This document shows, piece after piece, positions 13,635-14,029 of a DNA stretch of 14,029 nt (positions are counted from its first letter, which is position 1; every line of letters starts with the position of its first letter). Source of the stretch: GCA-020344555 sp964548955 (GTDB lineage: Bacteria; Planctomycetota; Phycisphaerae; UBA1845); NCBI GenBank assembly GCA_964548955.1, contig CAZJTP010000117.1, positions 1-14,029 on the forward strand, given 5' to 3'. The translations under genes were made by a program, and so were the position numbers. Under the pieces are notes generated by a model that was given only the letters and a program-made list of their open reading frames with translations, did no database searches and had not been told where the DNA came from.

Positions 13635-14029
13635 TTATCTGGGATGCACCCGCGGCTCGGGTGTCGGTACTCGTGCCAGCTCAGCGGCGATGCGGCGTAT
13701 GGGCATGAGCGGGTCGTCAAAGAGATCGGCATGGGAATCGTCCGGCGGGTTGATTTCATCCAAGTGCGAGAACATCCAATATCGCAGTTCGGACTCTTCG
13801 CCCTCCGCCTGCAGGTCCGCGCGGGCCGAATCCTTGACACGCGGTGCAGCTTCGCTGCGGGAGCTTCGCCCCCTTGAACCGCGTGTCAAGGACATGTCCC
13901 GCGGCTCGCTGGAGCGCCATATTTCGATGATCCGACCTTGTTGCGGTGGATCGAGTATGGAACTGGTCACGATTTCGATGTAGCCGCCGCGGTCGATGAC
14001 AAGGTTTTCATGCCAGTGCCCGGCGATGT
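13635..14029 (-). CDS. Metallophosphoesterase-like protein, C-terminal part (5' end outside window)
   Basis: The frame is open from the window edge to a TAA at 13635-13637, about 130 codons. It begins IAGHWHENLVIDRGGYIEIV, where GHWH matches the C-terminal GHxH metal-binding motif of calcineurin-like phosphoesterases, followed by the usual beta strands (VTSSILDP, GRIIEIWR). After this comes an Arg/Ser/Glu-rich stretch of about 40 residues lacking fold character, then ELRYWMFSHLDEINPPDD, which looks like the resumption of the domain. The odd stretch coincides with a palindromic element at 13831-13892, read through without a frameshift. The gene is probably an exported or cytosolic phosphodiesterase/phosphatase. 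The N-terminal metal motifs needed to confirm this lie beyond the window. Confidence 0.65.
   Translation of the reverse strand, partial: IAGHWHENLVIDRGGYIEIVTSSILDPPQQGRIIEIWRSSEPRDMSLTRGSRGRSSRSEAAPRVKDSARADLQAEGEESELRYWMFSHLDEINPPDDSHADLFDDPLMPIRRIAAELARVPTPEPRVHPR
13831..13892. repeat. 62-bp palindromic element inside the phosphoesterase gene
   Basis: Perfect 15-bp arms TCCTTGACACGCGGT (13831-13845) and ACCGCGTGTCAAGGA (13878-13892) enclose two small hairpins: GCAGC-TTC-GCTGC (13846-13858) and GGGAGC-TTC-GCCCCC (about 13859-13873). This cloverleaf-like design fits a REP-type or RPE-type mobile palindrome. In the gene's frame it encodes about 21 residues starting SLTRGSRGRSSRSEAA on the minus strand, with no stop. 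Confidence 0.8.

Noticed and set aside
13132..13983. Plus-strand open frame of 283 codons
   Set aside because: It translates the BIME, the lemA fragment out of frame, the TTCATCC tract and the palindromes, then runs antisense to the phosphoesterase gene. No domain, signal or consistent composition is visible.

Overview
The window looks like a GC-rich chromosomal segment of a planctomycete-like bacterium, possibly of the Phycisphaerae. This is inferred from gene content (archaeal-type phosphoglycerate mutase, an NTase-like/TPM/LemA cluster, lipoproteins with GGC lipoboxes) and from intergenic spaces filled with several families of short palindromic or low-complexity repeats that I associate with planctomycete genomes. 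No rRNA, tRNA, CRISPR array, transposase or phage gene is visible.

Layout: the 3' end of an unknown gene (1-66) is followed by a repeat-bearing spacer, a bilobal aspartyl-protease-like lipoprotein (376-1335), and a closely spaced pair on the + strand: an SDR-type NAD(P)-binding protein (1545-2525) and cofactor-independent phosphoglycerate mutase apgM (2539-3744). Convergent to them is a PutP-like sodium/solute symporter (3935-5449, -). Upstream of it lies a roughly 210-bp MITE-like repeat (5499-5708), then a MORN/YwqK-type lipoprotein (5779-6354, -).

The centre is a two-gene signalling operon on the minus strand: an HDOD protein (9368-10351) whose end overlaps by 14 nt the start of an 891-residue REC-GGDEF-REC-GAF-HD-GYP protein (6706-9381). 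The latter carries both a c-di-GMP synthase domain (GGEEF) and a c-di-GMP hydrolase domain (HD-GYP) with their key residues in place. Divergent from it is a + strand envelope-type operon: a degenerate nucleotidyltransferase-like protein (10868-11593), a TPM-domain exported protein (11583-12404) and LemA (12527-13120).

The right end is the most unusual part. The 3' end of lemA is duplicated about 226 bp downstream, and a two-hairpin REP/BIME-like element lies between the copies. Next come a TTCATCC-rich tract and two 8-bp-stem/AAA-loop palindromes. Finally a metallophosphoesterase-like gene (13635-14029, -, running off the window) carries a 62-bp palindromic element, read through in frame, within its coding sequence. 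Together these suggest a genome being actively seeded with several small palindromic repeat families, in spacers and in one case inside a protein.
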